Of a stretch of DNA of 64,000 nt, positions 17,151 through 26,026 are shown in pieces. The stretch spans positions 562 to 64,561 of the forward strand of contig CAJUSD010000016.1 of the NCBI GenBank assembly GCA_910589145.1. The letters run 5' to 3'. Origin of the DNA: an uncultured Oscillospiraceae bacterium. GTDB lineage: Bacteria > Bacillota > Clostridia > Oscillospirales > Ruminococcaceae. Below the pieces are notes generated by a model that was given only the letters and a program-made list of their open reading frames with translations, was not told the origin of the DNA and did no database searches. The position numbers and the translations under genes were made by a program. Each line of letters opens with the position of its first letter. Within the stretch, counting starts at the first letter, position 1.

Positions 17151-17179
17151 ATTATAGTCCAAAATTCGCCCTTTGTAAA
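17151..17179 (-). promoter_or_regulatory. Promoter of the 101-residue protein gene
   Basis: On the minus strand: TTTACA, 17-bp spacer, TATAAT; 79 bp before the start. The 307-bp divergent gap holds this and the hpf promoter and nothing else recognisable. Confidence 0.7.
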
Positions 17180-17287
17180 GAGAAAGATAAAAAGAATTAT
17201 TTTAGATGGTATACGACATTCAGTTAAAGCTAAAAAAATCTATTCCATGTCAGTTATGATAAAATTTTAAATTTTTTATAAAAACTA

Positions 17288-17316
17288 TTGTAAATTATGC
17301 TAAAAGATGGTATACT
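17288..17316 (+). promoter_or_regulatory. Promoter of hpf
   Basis: TTGTAA, 17-bp spacer, TATACT with a TG extension. It is 64 bp before the hpf start. Confidence 0.65.
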
Positions 17317-17379
17317 ATAATCGAACCAGAAAATAGTGATTATATGGTTCATGATTCACGAAACAAAGGGGTTGACAAC

Positions 17380-17925
17380 ATGAAGATTACCATTACCGGA
17401 AGAAAAACGGGGATTCGGGACTCTTTTAAAGAGAGGGTCGAAAAAAAGCTCAAGAAATTAGATCGGTTTTTTGACGAGGATGCCCGTGTAGTGGTGACAG
17501 TTACCAGCGAACAGGGCAGGGAAACAGTAGAGGTTGCTATTACCGCAGATGGGATGTTCTGCCGGGCGGAGAAAACTGCCCCAGACCGTGCGGAAGCCTT
17601 GGATGCGTGTGTTGACGCTTTGTTCCGTCAGATTGTCCGCAATAAGAAAAAGCTCTCCCGCCGTCTGCGGAAAGATGCATTTAAACAGCCCTTGGAAGCA
17701 GAGAGTTCAGAAGCTTCTTTGGAACAGGAGCTAGAGGAAGAAGAATATGATTTAGTACGTGTGAAACGTTTTCCGGTCAAGCCTATGGATGTCCAGGAAG
17801 CCATTTTGGAAATGAATATGACCAGCCATAATTTCTATGTCTTCCGCAATGCTGAGGATGGTGAAATTAATGTGGTTTACCGCCGTGCCGACGGTGGATA
17901 TGGACTGATTGAGCCCCAAGAGTAA
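17380..17925 (+). CDS. hpf: Long-form ribosome hibernation promoting factor
   Basis: 181 residues, the long Firmicutes form that dimerises 70S ribosomes into 100S particles. The N-terminal S30AE domain (about 1-100) begins MKITITGRKTGIRDSFKERV; the C-terminal dimerisation domain is the last ~55 residues (VRVKRFPVKPMDVQEAILEM, ending GGYGLIEPQE). The start is ATG 17380 with AAAGGGG 9 bp upstream, not the Met at 17344. It is monocistronic with its own promoter and a strong terminator. Confidence 0.95.
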   Translation: MKITITGRKTGIRDSFKERVEKKLKKLDRFFDEDARVVVTVTSEQGRETVEVAITADGMFCRAEKTAPDRAEALDACVDALFRQIVRNKKKLSRRLRKDAFKQPLEAESSEASLEQELEEEEYDLVRVKRFPVKPMDVQEAILEMNMTSHNFYVFRNAEDGEINVVYRRADGGYGLIEPQE

Positions 17926-18003
17926 AGCTGTTTCTTCTTGACATAATCCTCCTATTGTGTACAAGTCTTTTTATATATCATCCCTATCCCTTATCCTTTA
18001 GGG

Positions 18004-18034
18004 AGAGACCAGACCAACGGTCTGGTCTCTTTCT
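18004..18034 (+). terminator. Terminator of hpf
   Basis: An 11-bp perfect stem (18004-18014 with 18020-18030, core GACCAGAC) followed by TTTCT. Confidence 0.85.
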
Positions 18035-18121
18035 ATTTAACGGTAGCTTTCTATTATATTCCATGTTATAATGGGAAAAATACCTTATAATATGAGCTTG
18101 ACGACATAGGAGGAAACACGA

Positions 18122-19138
18122 TTGAACCAAACATATAAAAAGAAGATTCTGCTTCTTACAACCGGTGGGACAATAGCCAGTGGTCCCACAAACGAAGGGT
18201 TAGCGCCTGTTTTAAATGGAGACAAGCTTTTAAGCCTTCTTGGGCCAGCATCTAATGGGTATTCAATTACCGTCCGCGATATTCTCAGTCTGGACAGCTC
18301 GAATATCCAGCCGGAGGAATGGAAACTGATTGCCCGCAGCACTGCATCGGCGTTTTCTTCACAGGAAGGATATGACGGGGTTGTAATTACCCATGGAACA
18401 GATACAATGGCCTATACTGCTTCTATTCTTTCGTTTATGCTCCGCAACCCGCCAATCCCTGTGGTTATTACCGGTTCTCAGCTTCCCATTTTCCATCCCC
18501 TGACAGATGCACTTGAAAATCTTCGGACTGCCTTCGCCATGGCTGCCAGCGGGATACGAGGTGTTTTTGTGGCCTTTAACCGGAAAATTATTTTGGGAAC
18601 TAGAGCCGTTAAGGTTCGTACAACTGGATTTGATGCATTTGAAAGCGTTAATTCTCCATGTGCGGCGTGGATAGATGGAACTGGACTGAGGGTAAACCAT
18701 GATGCTATCCCTCTGGTATTTGATCCGTTCTCTTTAGAAGACCATATCTGTGGAAGTGTATTTCTGCTTAAACTTACCCCTGGGTTAGACCCCGGAATTT
18801 TTGATATGTTGGGAAAAATGAATTATCGTGGGATCGTAATTGAAGCTTTTGGATTGGGAGGACTGCATTTTATACGCAGAGATTTAATTTCCAAACTTCA
18901 GATGACTTCTGAATTAGGAATTACAGTTGTAGTTTGCAGCCAGTGCCTTTATGAACGAAGCGATTTTTCTATTTATCAGGCTGGGCAGAAAGCACTGGAA
19001 CAGGGGGTTTTACAGGGATTTGATATGACGACAGAAGCTGCTGTTACGAAATTAATGTGGGCGTTGGGGAAAACAGAGGATTTGCAGGAGGTTCGCCGTC
19101 TGTTTAGCCAGAGCCTTTTTGGAGAGGTTGTTATTTAG
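18122..19138 (+). CDS. ansA: L-asparaginase
   Basis: Hydrolyses asparagine to aspartate and ammonia; 338 residues, cytoplasmic (no signal). Both Thr active-site signatures are present: LTTGGTIASG at the start and VITHGTDTMAYTA near residue 88, with a Lys in the VITGSQ region. The C-terminal domain begins around residue 215 and follows the type I (AnsA) arrangement. The start is TTG 18122, with AGGAGGA about 8 bp upstream. A TATAAT at 18067 with TG extension is a possible promoter. It is followed by an R2 repeat and not by an aspartase gene, unlike B. subtilis. Confidence 0.92.
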   Translation: MNQTYKKKILLLTTGGTIASGPTNEGLAPVLNGDKLLSLLGPASNGYSITVRDILSLDSSNIQPEEWKLIARSTASAFSSQEGYDGVVITHGTDTMAYTASILSFMLRNPPIPVVITGSQLPIFHPLTDALENLRTAFAMAASGIRGVFVAFNRKIILGTRAVKVRTTGFDAFESVNSPCAAWIDGTGLRVNHDAIPLVFDPFSLEDHICGSVFLLKLTPGLDPGIFDMLGKMNYRGIVIEAFGLGGLHFIRRDLISKLQMTSELGITVVVCSQCLYERSDFSIYQAGQKALEQGVLQGFDMTTEAAVTKLMWALGKTEDLQEVRRLFSQSLFGEVVI

Positions 19139-19164
19139 CTCCTATCCCAAAATAATCCGCACCC

Positions 19165-19290
19165 ATCCAGCTTGCAGATTTTCCGCTAAACTGCGTTGGC
19201 TTTCCTTTCCGTGCGACATCCCGCCTGCGGAAAATCGCCTTGTTTGGCAAAAAATCTGACTGCGCAGTCTGGGCACGTCTCATTATGGAA
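19165..19290 (+). repeat. Dispersed intergenic repeat R2, copy 1
   Basis: Lies in the 317-bp gap after the asparaginase gene. It shows AGATTTTCCGC...ACTGCGTT followed by CCGCCTGCGGAAAATCGCCT and AAAATCTGACTGCGCAGTCTG. The last two blocks recur with few changes at 28.4 kb. The first block recurs at 34.9, 39.5 and 54.3 kb. The rest of the gap holds only a TATAAT (19412) before the next gene. Confidence 0.6.
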
Positions 19291-19455
19291 TATTCTCTTA
19301 ATCTAAGCTGATGGAACGATAAAGAATATTTCATAATTGCCTGCTGATTAGGTTTCCTCTCTTTGGAGCTCCTTCCTGAAATATAGGGTAGAAAATAAAC
19401 AGTAAATCCGATATAATAGAAAGACAGAAAAATTTATTAAAAGGAAGATGCATTT

Positions 19456-19887
19456 ATGGAAAGTAGAATACAAACTGCCCGCGGACGTTTTCATAACGGA
19501 TATAATTGTTCACAAACGGTAATGTGTACCTATTGCGATTTGTTAAACCTTACACCGGAGGACGGCTATCGAATTTCAGAAGGCTTCGGCGGAGGAATTG
19601 CACAGACCAGGGGAGTCTGCGGAACCGTTACAGCGTTGGTTATGTTGGCAGGATTAAAACGTTCCGATGCCCTTCCCGGCAAAGGTGTTACCAAGATGGA
19701 CACTTACGCCCTAATCCAGCCCATGCTGAAAGAATTTGAAGAACAAAACGGCTCCCTTCTTTGCAGCGAATTAAAGGGTTTAACCGGCGGGCCAATGCTG
19801 CGTTCCTGTAAAGATTGTGTGTCTGATGCTGCGGCGCTGGCCGAAAAATATATTTTCCCGGAGTTTTTTCAGGATGAGGGGAAATAA
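19456..19887 (+). CDS. C_GCAxxG_C_C family putative redox protein
   Basis: 143 residues matching the C_GCAxxG_C_C family, an uncharacterised group with conserved cysteines, common in anaerobes. Signatures: GYNCSQTV near residue 18, GGGIAQTRGVCGTVTALVML (about 48-67), then LLCSELKG and CKDCVSDAAALAEKY. Some members carry selenocysteine; here all positions are ordinary Cys. It is thought to be redox-active or metal-binding but without a proven reaction. RBS AAAAGGAAG. It begins a run that may extend through the small CPVC protein into cca. Confidence 0.8.
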   Translation: MESRIQTARGRFHNGYNCSQTVMCTYCDLLNLTPEDGYRISEGFGGGIAQTRGVCGTVTALVMLAGLKRSDALPGKGVTKMDTYALIQPMLKEFEEQNGSLLCSELKGLTGGPMLRSCKDCVSDAAALAEKYIFPEFFQDEGK

Positions 19888-20170
19888 GGAAGACTTTTCC
19901 GAGTGGTTTGACCGTGAAAGCGGCTATAGTTTGCACCATAAGCGCATTCCATCCCATCGGCTGGTTCAATCCTGCTGTAGCAGAGAACCAGAACAATCCA
20001 CTTTGGATGCTGTAGTACAAGATAAAATTAATTTGAAGATACAAAAAAAGCTCTATTCTTGTCCTGTCTGTAAAAGATGGTTTTTCCAGGGAAAAGGTGG
20101 CTACTATCCAGCGGGGAGCCTGCTGAAATATCAGATAATAGAAAGGGGGAAGGCAAATGCCAGTGATTGA
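19874..20170 (+). CDS. Small CxxC protein, hypothetical
   Basis: 98 residues from an ATG at 19874, filling the gap between the C_GCAxxG protein and cca and overlapping each by 14 bp. It holds YSCPVCKRWFFQGKGG, a CxxC pair that suggests half of a zinc ribbon, plus a possible second CC pair (SCCSREPEQ). No strong RBS is seen, so it would rely on coupling. I do not recognise a family. The alternative is that this is untranslated spacer. Confidence 0.4.
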   Translation: MRGNKEDFSEWFDRESGYSLHHKRIPSHRLVQSCCSREPEQSTLDAVVQDKINLKIQKKLYSCPVCKRWFFQGKGGYYPAGSLLKYQIIERGKANASD

Positions 20171-21422
20171 AGTGCCGGAAAAAATTCGGTGCATTATGGA
20201 GATTATGGAAAAAAGCGGTTATGAAATCTGCGCAGTGGGGGGATGTGTACGGGATTCCCTTTTGGGCAGAACAATTCATGACTGGGATTTATGTACCAGT
20301 GCGGAACCGGATGAAACGGAGAGTGTATTTTCCAAAGCTGGATTCAGCACAATCCCCACCGGAAAAAAGCACGGAACAATAACGGTTCTGTGGAATAGGG
20401 AGCCAATAGAAATTACTACCTATCGAATTGATGGTACATATACAGACAGCCGGAGACCGGACAATGTAACCTTTACCCGGACATTAGAGGAAGATTTAAG
20501 CCGCCGTGATTTTACTGTCAACGCAATGGCCTGCGGCCGGGACGGGAAGGTAATTGATCTTTTTGACGGTCAGAAGGATTTGCAGGAAAAACGTATTCGC
20601 TGTGTAGGCGTTCCTCAAATGAGGTTTCAGGAGGACACTCTTAGGATTCTTCGGGCGCTTCGCTTTGCTGCCCGTCTGGGATTTCAGTTAGAGGAAAAAA
20701 CTGCAGCGGCTGTTATGGAAGGAAAAGAGCGGCTTGCCCTGATATCTCCAGAACGCATTTGGGCGGAATTGACCGGATTTTTGCTTGGAAAATACGCAGC
20801 GCCATTGGTAAAGGATTTTTACCCGGTTCTGGCTGCCTCTTTGGGAATGAAACCGCCTTATGGCAAGGGGGATTGGATTGCGGCGGCGGAATGTCTTGCT
20901 TTTTCAACGCCGGATGGATGGACAGATTGGATGGTAATGACAGCGCGTTTCTGCCTGCTGCTATGGAAGGGGGCGTTCCCCGGATTCCCAGATGCAGGGG
21001 AAAAAGCAAGGGATTGCTGTATTGCGCTTAGGACAGACAAAGATTCCAGAAGCAGGGTGGCTTTTTTGGTGGAGCAGGTGGAGAAGCCTATTCCGCAGAC
21101 AGTTCCAGAGCTCCGCAGAATGATAGGCGGATTTGGAATGGATGCCGTCAGCCAGCTTATTTTTATGTGGGAAGCTGGCGGTGTCATTGACAAAAGCGAA
21201 ATATTGCATCTTTGGGAACAATCAGAAGCAATACTGCAAAGAGAAGATTGTATCCGTATTGGGCAGTTGGCTATTGGCGGGAAGGAGCTTCAAAAGCTGG
21301 GAATTCCATCTGGGCCGGAGATAGGGAAAATACTCCATGATTTGCTGGAAGAAGTGATAAACGACATTCTTCCCAATGAAAAGGATGCGCTGGAAAACTG
21401 GGTTCTGCAAAAGTTAAAGTGA
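20157..21422 (+). CDS. cca: CCA tRNA nucleotidyltransferase
   Basis: Adds or repairs the CCA end of tRNA. 421 residues of the class II nucleotidyltransferase fold: GGCVRD (P-loop analogue) at about 24-29, the DWDLCTSA metal motif, RPDNVTFTRTLEEDLSRRDF and the TVNAMA motif, followed by the helical neck/body domains (RILRALRFAARLGF). RBS GAAAGGGGGA. It is followed by the CAP lipoprotein after 23 bp, apparently one transcript. tRNA-Val in this window encodes its CCA, so here repair may be the main job; that is inference. Confidence 0.93.
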   Translation: MPVIEVPEKIRCIMEIMEKSGYEICAVGGCVRDSLLGRTIHDWDLCTSAEPDETESVFSKAGFSTIPTGKKHGTITVLWNREPIEITTYRIDGTYTDSRRPDNVTFTRTLEEDLSRRDFTVNAMACGRDGKVIDLFDGQKDLQEKRIRCVGVPQMRFQEDTLRILRALRFAARLGFQLEEKTAAAVMEGKERLALISPERIWAELTGFLLGKYAAPLVKDFYPVLAASLGMKPPYGKGDWIAAAECLAFSTPDGWTDWMVMTARFCLLLWKGAFPGFPDAGEKARDCCIALRTDKDSRSRVAFLVEQVEKPIPQTVPELRRMIGGFGMDAVSQLIFMWEAGGVIDKSEILHLWEQSEAILQREDCIRIGQLAIGGKELQKLGIPSGPEIGKILHDLLEEVINDILPNEKDALENWVLQKLK

Positions 21423-21445
21423 ATTTTTGAGGAGAAAGAAACGGT

Positions 21446-22747
21446 ATGTTAAATCGAAAAAATATGGGGAAAATCAGTACAGCAGTTATTTTGGCATCAG
21501 TTTTATTGATAGGATGCAAAAATGTATTGCCGTCTGAAAGCAGTTCTTTATTGGAAAGCAGCGTTTCTTCATCAGAAAATTCTTCTGAAAGCGTCAGTTC
21601 AACATTATCGGAAGCGCCTCCGGCAGAAGATAAAGGTGCGGAAGTATTATCAAAAATGCGCCTGCTTTCCGGCAGGATAAGTGAATACAAAGGCGCAGCG
21701 CAGAAGCTTGCAAACCCTTTAACCGAAAGTGGTAAGAAAATAGAAGCTGAATTGGAACAGGCCCGCTCCCTTCTGGAAGATGCAGAGAAGGCAGCTTATA
21801 AAGATGCTGAAATTGCCATACAGACAGCCGGGGAACATTTAACAGCGGCATTGGAAGCACAAGCCCAGTTTTTAACAGATACGTTTGACGTTCCCAAACA
21901 GATGGACGATCTTCTGGAAAAGTTGGATGAACTGCAAAAGCAGGCAGTGGATTTACTGGATACTTCGGAGGAAAAGAAAGAAAGCCTGAACCTTTTAAAA
22001 GAATTCATTGACAAGGAATCAGAACATATCAAAGCTGCAAAAGGTCAAATAGACCAGACGCTGGAAGTTATTCAAAAGCTTTCAGAAGAATCTCCGCAGA
22101 CAGCTGTTAAAATGGAACAAATTTTAACTGCAAAAAAGGCAGAGCAGGAAGCTGCTCAAAAGATGGAGGAGCAGGCTAAAGCAAGCAGTTCATCAGCGCC
22201 TGATCCTGCATCCTCTGCGCCGGAAAAAGCAGAACCACAGGAAAATCCTGAAAACAATTCCCCAAAAGTTGTTGTAAAAAAAGCAAGATCAACTGATTCT
22301 GAAACTTCCAGCAGCACAAAATCCCGCTACAGCCGCAAAACAGCGGCAGAGGACGGTATTTTAGAGGAGCTGAATTCATACCGGCGTTCGCTTGGAATTG
22401 AGGAAGTAACAAGGGAAAGCGGCCTGGACGATTGTTCCGCTATCCGGGTAGTGGAAATGCTGGATAACGATATATTCAGCCATACCCGGCCTAATGGCAC
22501 TTCCTGGGAAACAGTTCTTTCGGAAAACAATATCAAACCATTGGCATGGGGCGAAATACAATACCGCCGCCGGGGAACGTTGGCTGTAGGCGATCAAAGT
22601 GTAATGGTCAGCCAGTGTATGGACGGATGGAAAACCAGCAAAGGACACGACGCAATTATGCGGGACAGTACCTATACAAAAGTCGGAATTGCGCTTTATG
22701 CATCTGGAAGCGAGACATGGATTGCTAATATTATCTTTATCAAGTGA
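21446..22747 (+). CDS. CAP-superfamily lipoprotein with long coiled-coil region
   Basis: 433 residues. A lipoprotein signal with lipobox LIGC (Cys24) leads into a Ser-rich linker, a helical coiled-coil region from about 65 to 240 (many Glu/Lys/Gln heptads), a Ser/Pro-rich spacer, and a C-terminal CAP/SCP domain of about 130 residues (ILEELNSYRRSLGI, CSAIRVVEMLDNDIFSHTRP, then KGHDAIMRDSTYTKVGIAL). It is therefore anchored on the outer face of the membrane. CAP proteins in Firmicutes (YlbC, YkwD-like) are of unknown biochemistry. RBS GGAGAAAG. It follows cca by 23 bp and ends in a terminator. Confidence 0.85.
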   Translation: MLNRKNMGKISTAVILASVLLIGCKNVLPSESSSLLESSVSSSENSSESVSSTLSEAPPAEDKGAEVLSKMRLLSGRISEYKGAAQKLANPLTESGKKIEAELEQARSLLEDAEKAAYKDAEIAIQTAGEHLTAALEAQAQFLTDTFDVPKQMDDLLEKLDELQKQAVDLLDTSEEKKESLNLLKEFIDKESEHIKAAKGQIDQTLEVIQKLSEESPQTAVKMEQILTAKKAEQEAAQKMEEQAKASSSSAPDPASSAPEKAEPQENPENNSPKVVVKKARSTDSETSSSTKSRYSRKTAAEDGILEELNSYRRSLGIEEVTRESGLDDCSAIRVVEMLDNDIFSHTRPNGTSWETVLSENNIKPLAWGEIQYRRRGTLAVGDQSVMVSQCMDGWKTSKGHDAIMRDSTYTKVGIALYASGSETWIANIIFIK

Positions 22748-22772
22748 ACGGTACTTCAATTTCCATATAGTT

Positions 22773-22804
22773 CAAAAGGGCTGGTCTTATGACCGGCCCT
22801 TTTG
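22773..22804 (+). terminator. Terminator of the cca operon
   Basis: A 12-bp stem (22775-22786 with 22791-22802; one mismatch), core AAAGGGC/GCCCTTT, ending in TTTT. Confidence 0.85.
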
Positions 22805-22851
22805 CATAAAATAGAGGTAAAAGAAGTAGTATAACGAAAGGAATGGTTAAA

Positions 22852-24195
22852 ATGGCAGAATTTACAACTGGGACGGCTCCCCATTATGGAACCCGTTCAT
22901 GTATAAAGGCATCTCCCCAAGTAGTAGAAACCGGATGGTATAAACCAGTTTCCTCCCATGGGGGATATTCCGGTTCTACACCTGCACCTGTTTCTATAAA
23001 TTCAGACAGAAACACCCCTGTACAATTTGTCCCTTTCCAAAAAGAGAGTATCTCACAGGAAGTTCTGCCGTCTGTTTCAGATTTAGCCCCTCAAAATTAT
23101 CGTGCCGCAGTGCAGACCGTTGAAAGGCCAACAGACGTTCGCTTATTAGAACCAGTTGAAACAGAAACTGTTTCTGAAAGGAAACCGATACAGGAAGACT
23201 CAGAGAATAATATGGATTTTCCAGTAGAAGAATCCATTAATATTTCACAGGCTTCGCTTCCTTCCTCTTTTCCGTCACACAAGCCAGCGACGGCTTCTCA
23301 GCCAGAGGACAGCCTTTCCAGATTCCTGTCCGCACAGGTGTGCGCTGCGGTCATTCTATTTGCTGTAGCATGTTTGTTTAAATTGGCTTCTGAACCGCTT
23401 TTCCTCCAAATGCAGTTGGGACTGCGGGAACAGCTTTCAGATATGCAGGCAGTTTTTACTGCTTCGGAATATATTCGGCAAACAGAAGAAAAGGGGATTT
23501 CAGAAACCCTCCGGGAAATTTTGTCCAAAGGCTTAGAAGAAGATGGAGCCAGGCTTGTCCAAGGACAGACAGAAATAATTCTTTCCTCGTCTGTATCTGC
23601 CGCTGTACAAAATTCAGAAGCCCGTTTTAATGGGGTGGAACCTGTAGGCGGGGAAGAAAACCCCTCCGACGGTACAGAAAATATAGTATCTTCCGCTGCA
23701 GCAGCAGGGGGGACATATCCAGTTTCCATGGAACAGATTCCTTATGCACTTTCCGTCATACAAGATGGGCGGCGTTCTGCTGCCGCTGCGGTACTTCCAA
23801 CCGAAGGATACTTAACATGTGAATACGGCCCAAGGGAACATCCTATTACTGGAAAGCCTGATTTTCATACTGGAATTGATATTGGAGCGCCTTTGGGAAG
23901 TCCCATTTATGCTGCCGCTGCCGGAGTAGTGGAAAAAGTGGGAACATCCAATTCTTTAGGGAACTATCTTATGCTCCGGCACGGGTCTTCCACTGTGACG
24001 ACTTATTCCCATTGCAATAAACTGCTTGTAAAAGAGGGGGATGCTGTTTCCTGCGGTCAGAAGATTGCATTAGTGGGTTCGTCGGGAATTTCTACAGGGC
24101 CGCATCTGCATTTTGAATGTATTGTAGATGGTACTTTGACAGATCCCGCCTGGATTTTGGATCTTCCTTTGCCTTCAGGACATTCAGGGGGATGA
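22852..24195 (+). CDS. Membrane-anchored M23 (LytM) protein, SpoIVFA-like
   Basis: 447 residues. The start is ATG 22852 (RBS GAAAGGA 10 bp upstream). A long, polar N-terminal region (about 160 residues) precedes one TM helix (AQVCAAVILFAVACLFKLA), then a linker and a C-terminal M23 metallopeptidase domain of about 110 residues with HTGIDIGAPLGS, SHCNKL and GPHLHFE. Zinc residues look complete. The gene ends 4 bp before an M50 protease gene, the arrangement of spoIVFA-spoIVFB, in which SpoIVFA regulates the pro-sigma-K protease. The catalytic residues that SpoIVFA lost appear kept here, so SpoIVFA is a reasonable but unproven call. Confidence 0.75.
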   Translation: MAEFTTGTAPHYGTRSCIKASPQVVETGWYKPVSSHGGYSGSTPAPVSINSDRNTPVQFVPFQKESISQEVLPSVSDLAPQNYRAAVQTVERPTDVRLLEPVETETVSERKPIQEDSENNMDFPVEESINISQASLPSSFPSHKPATASQPEDSLSRFLSAQVCAAVILFAVACLFKLASEPLFLQMQLGLREQLSDMQAVFTASEYIRQTEEKGISETLREILSKGLEEDGARLVQGQTEIILSSSVSAAVQNSEARFNGVEPVGGEENPSDGTENIVSSAAAAGGTYPVSMEQIPYALSVIQDGRRSAAAAVLPTEGYLTCEYGPREHPITGKPDFHTGIDIGAPLGSPIYAAAAGVVEKVGTSNSLGNYLMLRHGSSTVTTYSHCNKLLVKEGDAVSCGQKIALVGSSGISTGPHLHFECIVDGTLTDPAWILDLPLPSGHSGG

Positions 24196-24199
24196 AGGG

Positions 24200-24787
24200 A
24201 TGGGTTTCCGGTTTGGAGGTTTTACTGTTTTTTTTGATTTTTCCTTTTTTGCAATGCTAGGGGCTTTTCTTTCTCTGGAACATTCGGGACGGAACATGGG
24301 GCATATTTTTCCGGCACTTTTGATTCATGAATTAGGGCATCTGGCGGCTGCCTTTATAGTTCATATTCCTATAGACAGAATGTGCTTTTCCTGTTTTGGG
24401 ATTGAATTGGTGAGAAAACAGGGGATTTCCTCTGCTGGATGGCGGCAGGAAGCATTTGTTTATCTGGCTGGGCCAATGATAAATTTATGTTGTGCTGCCG
24501 GATTCCTCTGTTTGCCGGGGAATTTTGAAACAGCGGCGGCTGTTCATTTGGTATTGGGACTGTTTCAGCTTTTACCGGTTGGCGTATTAGACGGAGGATG
24601 TATTGCAGATGTGATCCTAGAACATTTTTTTGAGTCGGGTAAAGCAGCATTTTGGGGATTGGTTCTTTCTATTGCTGCTTTAATCCCGCTGGCAATCGCC
24701 GGATGGGCGCTTATGAGAGGGGAGCAAAGAAACTTTACCCTGCTGCTTTGTTGTGCATTTTTAATGCTTTCCATTTGGAAAAAATAG
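24200..24787 (+). CDS. spoIVFB: M50-family site-2 protease, SpoIVFB-like
   Basis: 195 residues, multi-pass membrane zinc protease. HELGH (about 44-48) supplies two His ligands and the Glu, and VLDGG (about 129-133) the Asp ligand. It lacks PDZ and CBS domains, as do short SpoIVFB-type proteases that release sigma-K in the mother cell. The start ATG is 8 bp after GGGGG and only 4 bp after the M23 gene, so the pair is cotranslated. If it is SpoIVFB, its substrate would be pro-sigma-K; another option is a separate regulated intramembrane protease. Confidence 0.8.
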   Translation: MGFRFGGFTVFFDFSFFAMLGAFLSLEHSGRNMGHIFPALLIHELGHLAAAFIVHIPIDRMCFSCFGIELVRKQGISSAGWRQEAFVYLAGPMINLCCAAGFLCLPGNFETAAAVHLVLGLFQLLPVGVLDGGCIADVILEHFFESGKAAFWGLVLSIAALIPLAIAGWALMRGEQRNFTLLLCCAFLMLSIWKK

Positions 24788-24935
24788 GCTGCTTAAAGAT
24801 AAGGCAGAAAAGCAGGTATACAGGCACGACCTATAACAGACTAAAATGTTTCCAGTATCAGGGACGCCATCCTTTCAACCGTTGGTTGTTTGATGGCTGC
24901 AAGAAAAAATGTTAGGGTTTGTCCTGGAGCCGAAA

Positions 24936-24985
24936 CCTTTTTAATCCAGCCTGGGTGGTACTCATTTCAGGTTTTGCCCGCATAA
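24936..24985 (+). repeat. Short dispersed repeat R3, copy 1
   Basis: CTTTTTAATC and GGTGGTACTCAT, 17 bp apart start to start, recur with identical spacing at 58040-58068. Both are followed by a GC-rich CGGG/GCC motif. The 249-bp gap holds this repeat and a terminator. Confidence 0.45.
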
Positions 24986-25000
24986 TAGCTTTATTAAAAC

Positions 25001-25030
25001 GTGGGGACGGTATACAAATACCGTCCCCTA
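25001..25030. terminator. Terminator between the M50 gene and fba
   Basis: A 10-bp perfect stem (25003-25012 with 25019-25028, core GGGGACGG) with A- and T-rich flanks, between convergent genes. Confidence 0.8.
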
Positions 25031-25036
25031 AAAATT

Positions 25037-25900
25037 TTATGCTTTTCCAATTGAACCAAATAGTTCCATTTTTTCTTTTACTGCTGCCATAATTGCCTCA
25101 TAACCCGGTTTCAGCAGTTTTCTGGGATCATATCCCTTGCCTTTTTTATCCGAACCAGCTTCAATATATTTTCTGGTAGCGTCTGCAAAGACGATCTGAC
25201 ATTCCGTATTCACATTAATCTTTGATACGCCCAAAGAAATAGCCTTTTTAATCATATCTTCCGGGATACCCGTTCCCCCGTGCAGCACCAAAGGAATCCC
25301 ACCAGAAACCTTCTCAACTTCGGCCAAAACGTCAAAATCAAGACCAGGCCAGTTAGCAGGATACGGTCCATGAATATTTCCAATGCCAGCCGCTAACATG
25401 TCAATCCCCAAACTGGCGATTCTTTCGCATTCTTTGGGATCGGCCTTTTCTCCGCCGCCAATTACGCCGTCTTCTTCCCCGCCAATTGCACCGACTTCAG
25501 CTTCAACAGAAACGCCTTTTTCTCTGGCACGGCGGATAACTTCTTTGGTTTTTTCTATATTTTCGTCAATAGGGTAGTGGGAGCCGTCAAACATTACAGA
25601 AGAAAAACCAGCTTCAATACAACCCAGCGCCCCTTCGTATTCGCCATGGTCAAGATGAAGCGCAACAGGAACAGTAATGTTTAGGGATTTCATCATACCA
25701 TTGACCATTCCAACAACGGTTCCATACCCGGTCATATATTTTGCAGCGCCTTCTGATACACCGAGAATAACAGGGGAATTACATGCCTGAGCAGTATTCA
25801 GAATGGCCTTTGTCCATTCCAGATTGTTAATGTTGAACTGGCCAACGGCATATTTTCCAGCCTTGGCTTTTTGGAGCATTTCCTTTGCAGATACCAGCAT
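25037..25900 (-). CDS. fba: Class II fructose-1,6-bisphosphate aldolase
   Basis: Glycolytic aldolase, splitting fructose-1,6-bisphosphate into DHAP and G3P; 287 residues. Zinc ligands: His in LHLDHGEYEGA, Glu in VEAEVGAIGG, His in NIHGPYPANWPGL and LVLHGGTG. The NVNTECQ and GYDPRKLLKPG stretches identify the class IIA Gram-positive group. RBS GGAGGT. It has its own promoter and terminator. The non-phosphorylated tagatose aldolase is a possible alternative but length and motifs favour Fba. Confidence 0.93.
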   Translation of the reverse strand: MLVSAKEMLQKAKAGKYAVGQFNINNLEWTKAILNTAQACNSPVILGVSEGAAKYMTGYGTVVGMVNGMMKSLNITVPVALHLDHGEYEGALGCIEAGFSSVMFDGSHYPIDENIEKTKEVIRRAREKGVSVEAEVGAIGGEEDGVIGGGEKADPKECERIASLGIDMLAAGIGNIHGPYPANWPGLDFDVLAEVEKVSGGIPLVLHGGTGIPEDMIKKAISLGVSKINVNTECQIVFADATRKYIEAGSDKKGKGYDPRKLLKPGYEAIMAAVKEKMELFGSIGKA

Positions 25901-25973
25901 GATGTGCTACCTCCTAAATATATTTGCATTTTCCGCTCTCCGTGGAAGGAAAGCATAGGGCTTCGCTTATCTA

Positions 25974-26002
25974 ATTATAAAAGAATTATCTTCCAAATGC
26001 AA
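25974..26002 (-). promoter_or_regulatory. Promoter of fba
   Basis: On the minus strand TTGCAT, 17-bp spacer, TATAAT; 74 bp before the start. Confidence 0.65.
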
Positions 26003-26026
26003 CGAGAAAATAAGGTTTCACCTAAA

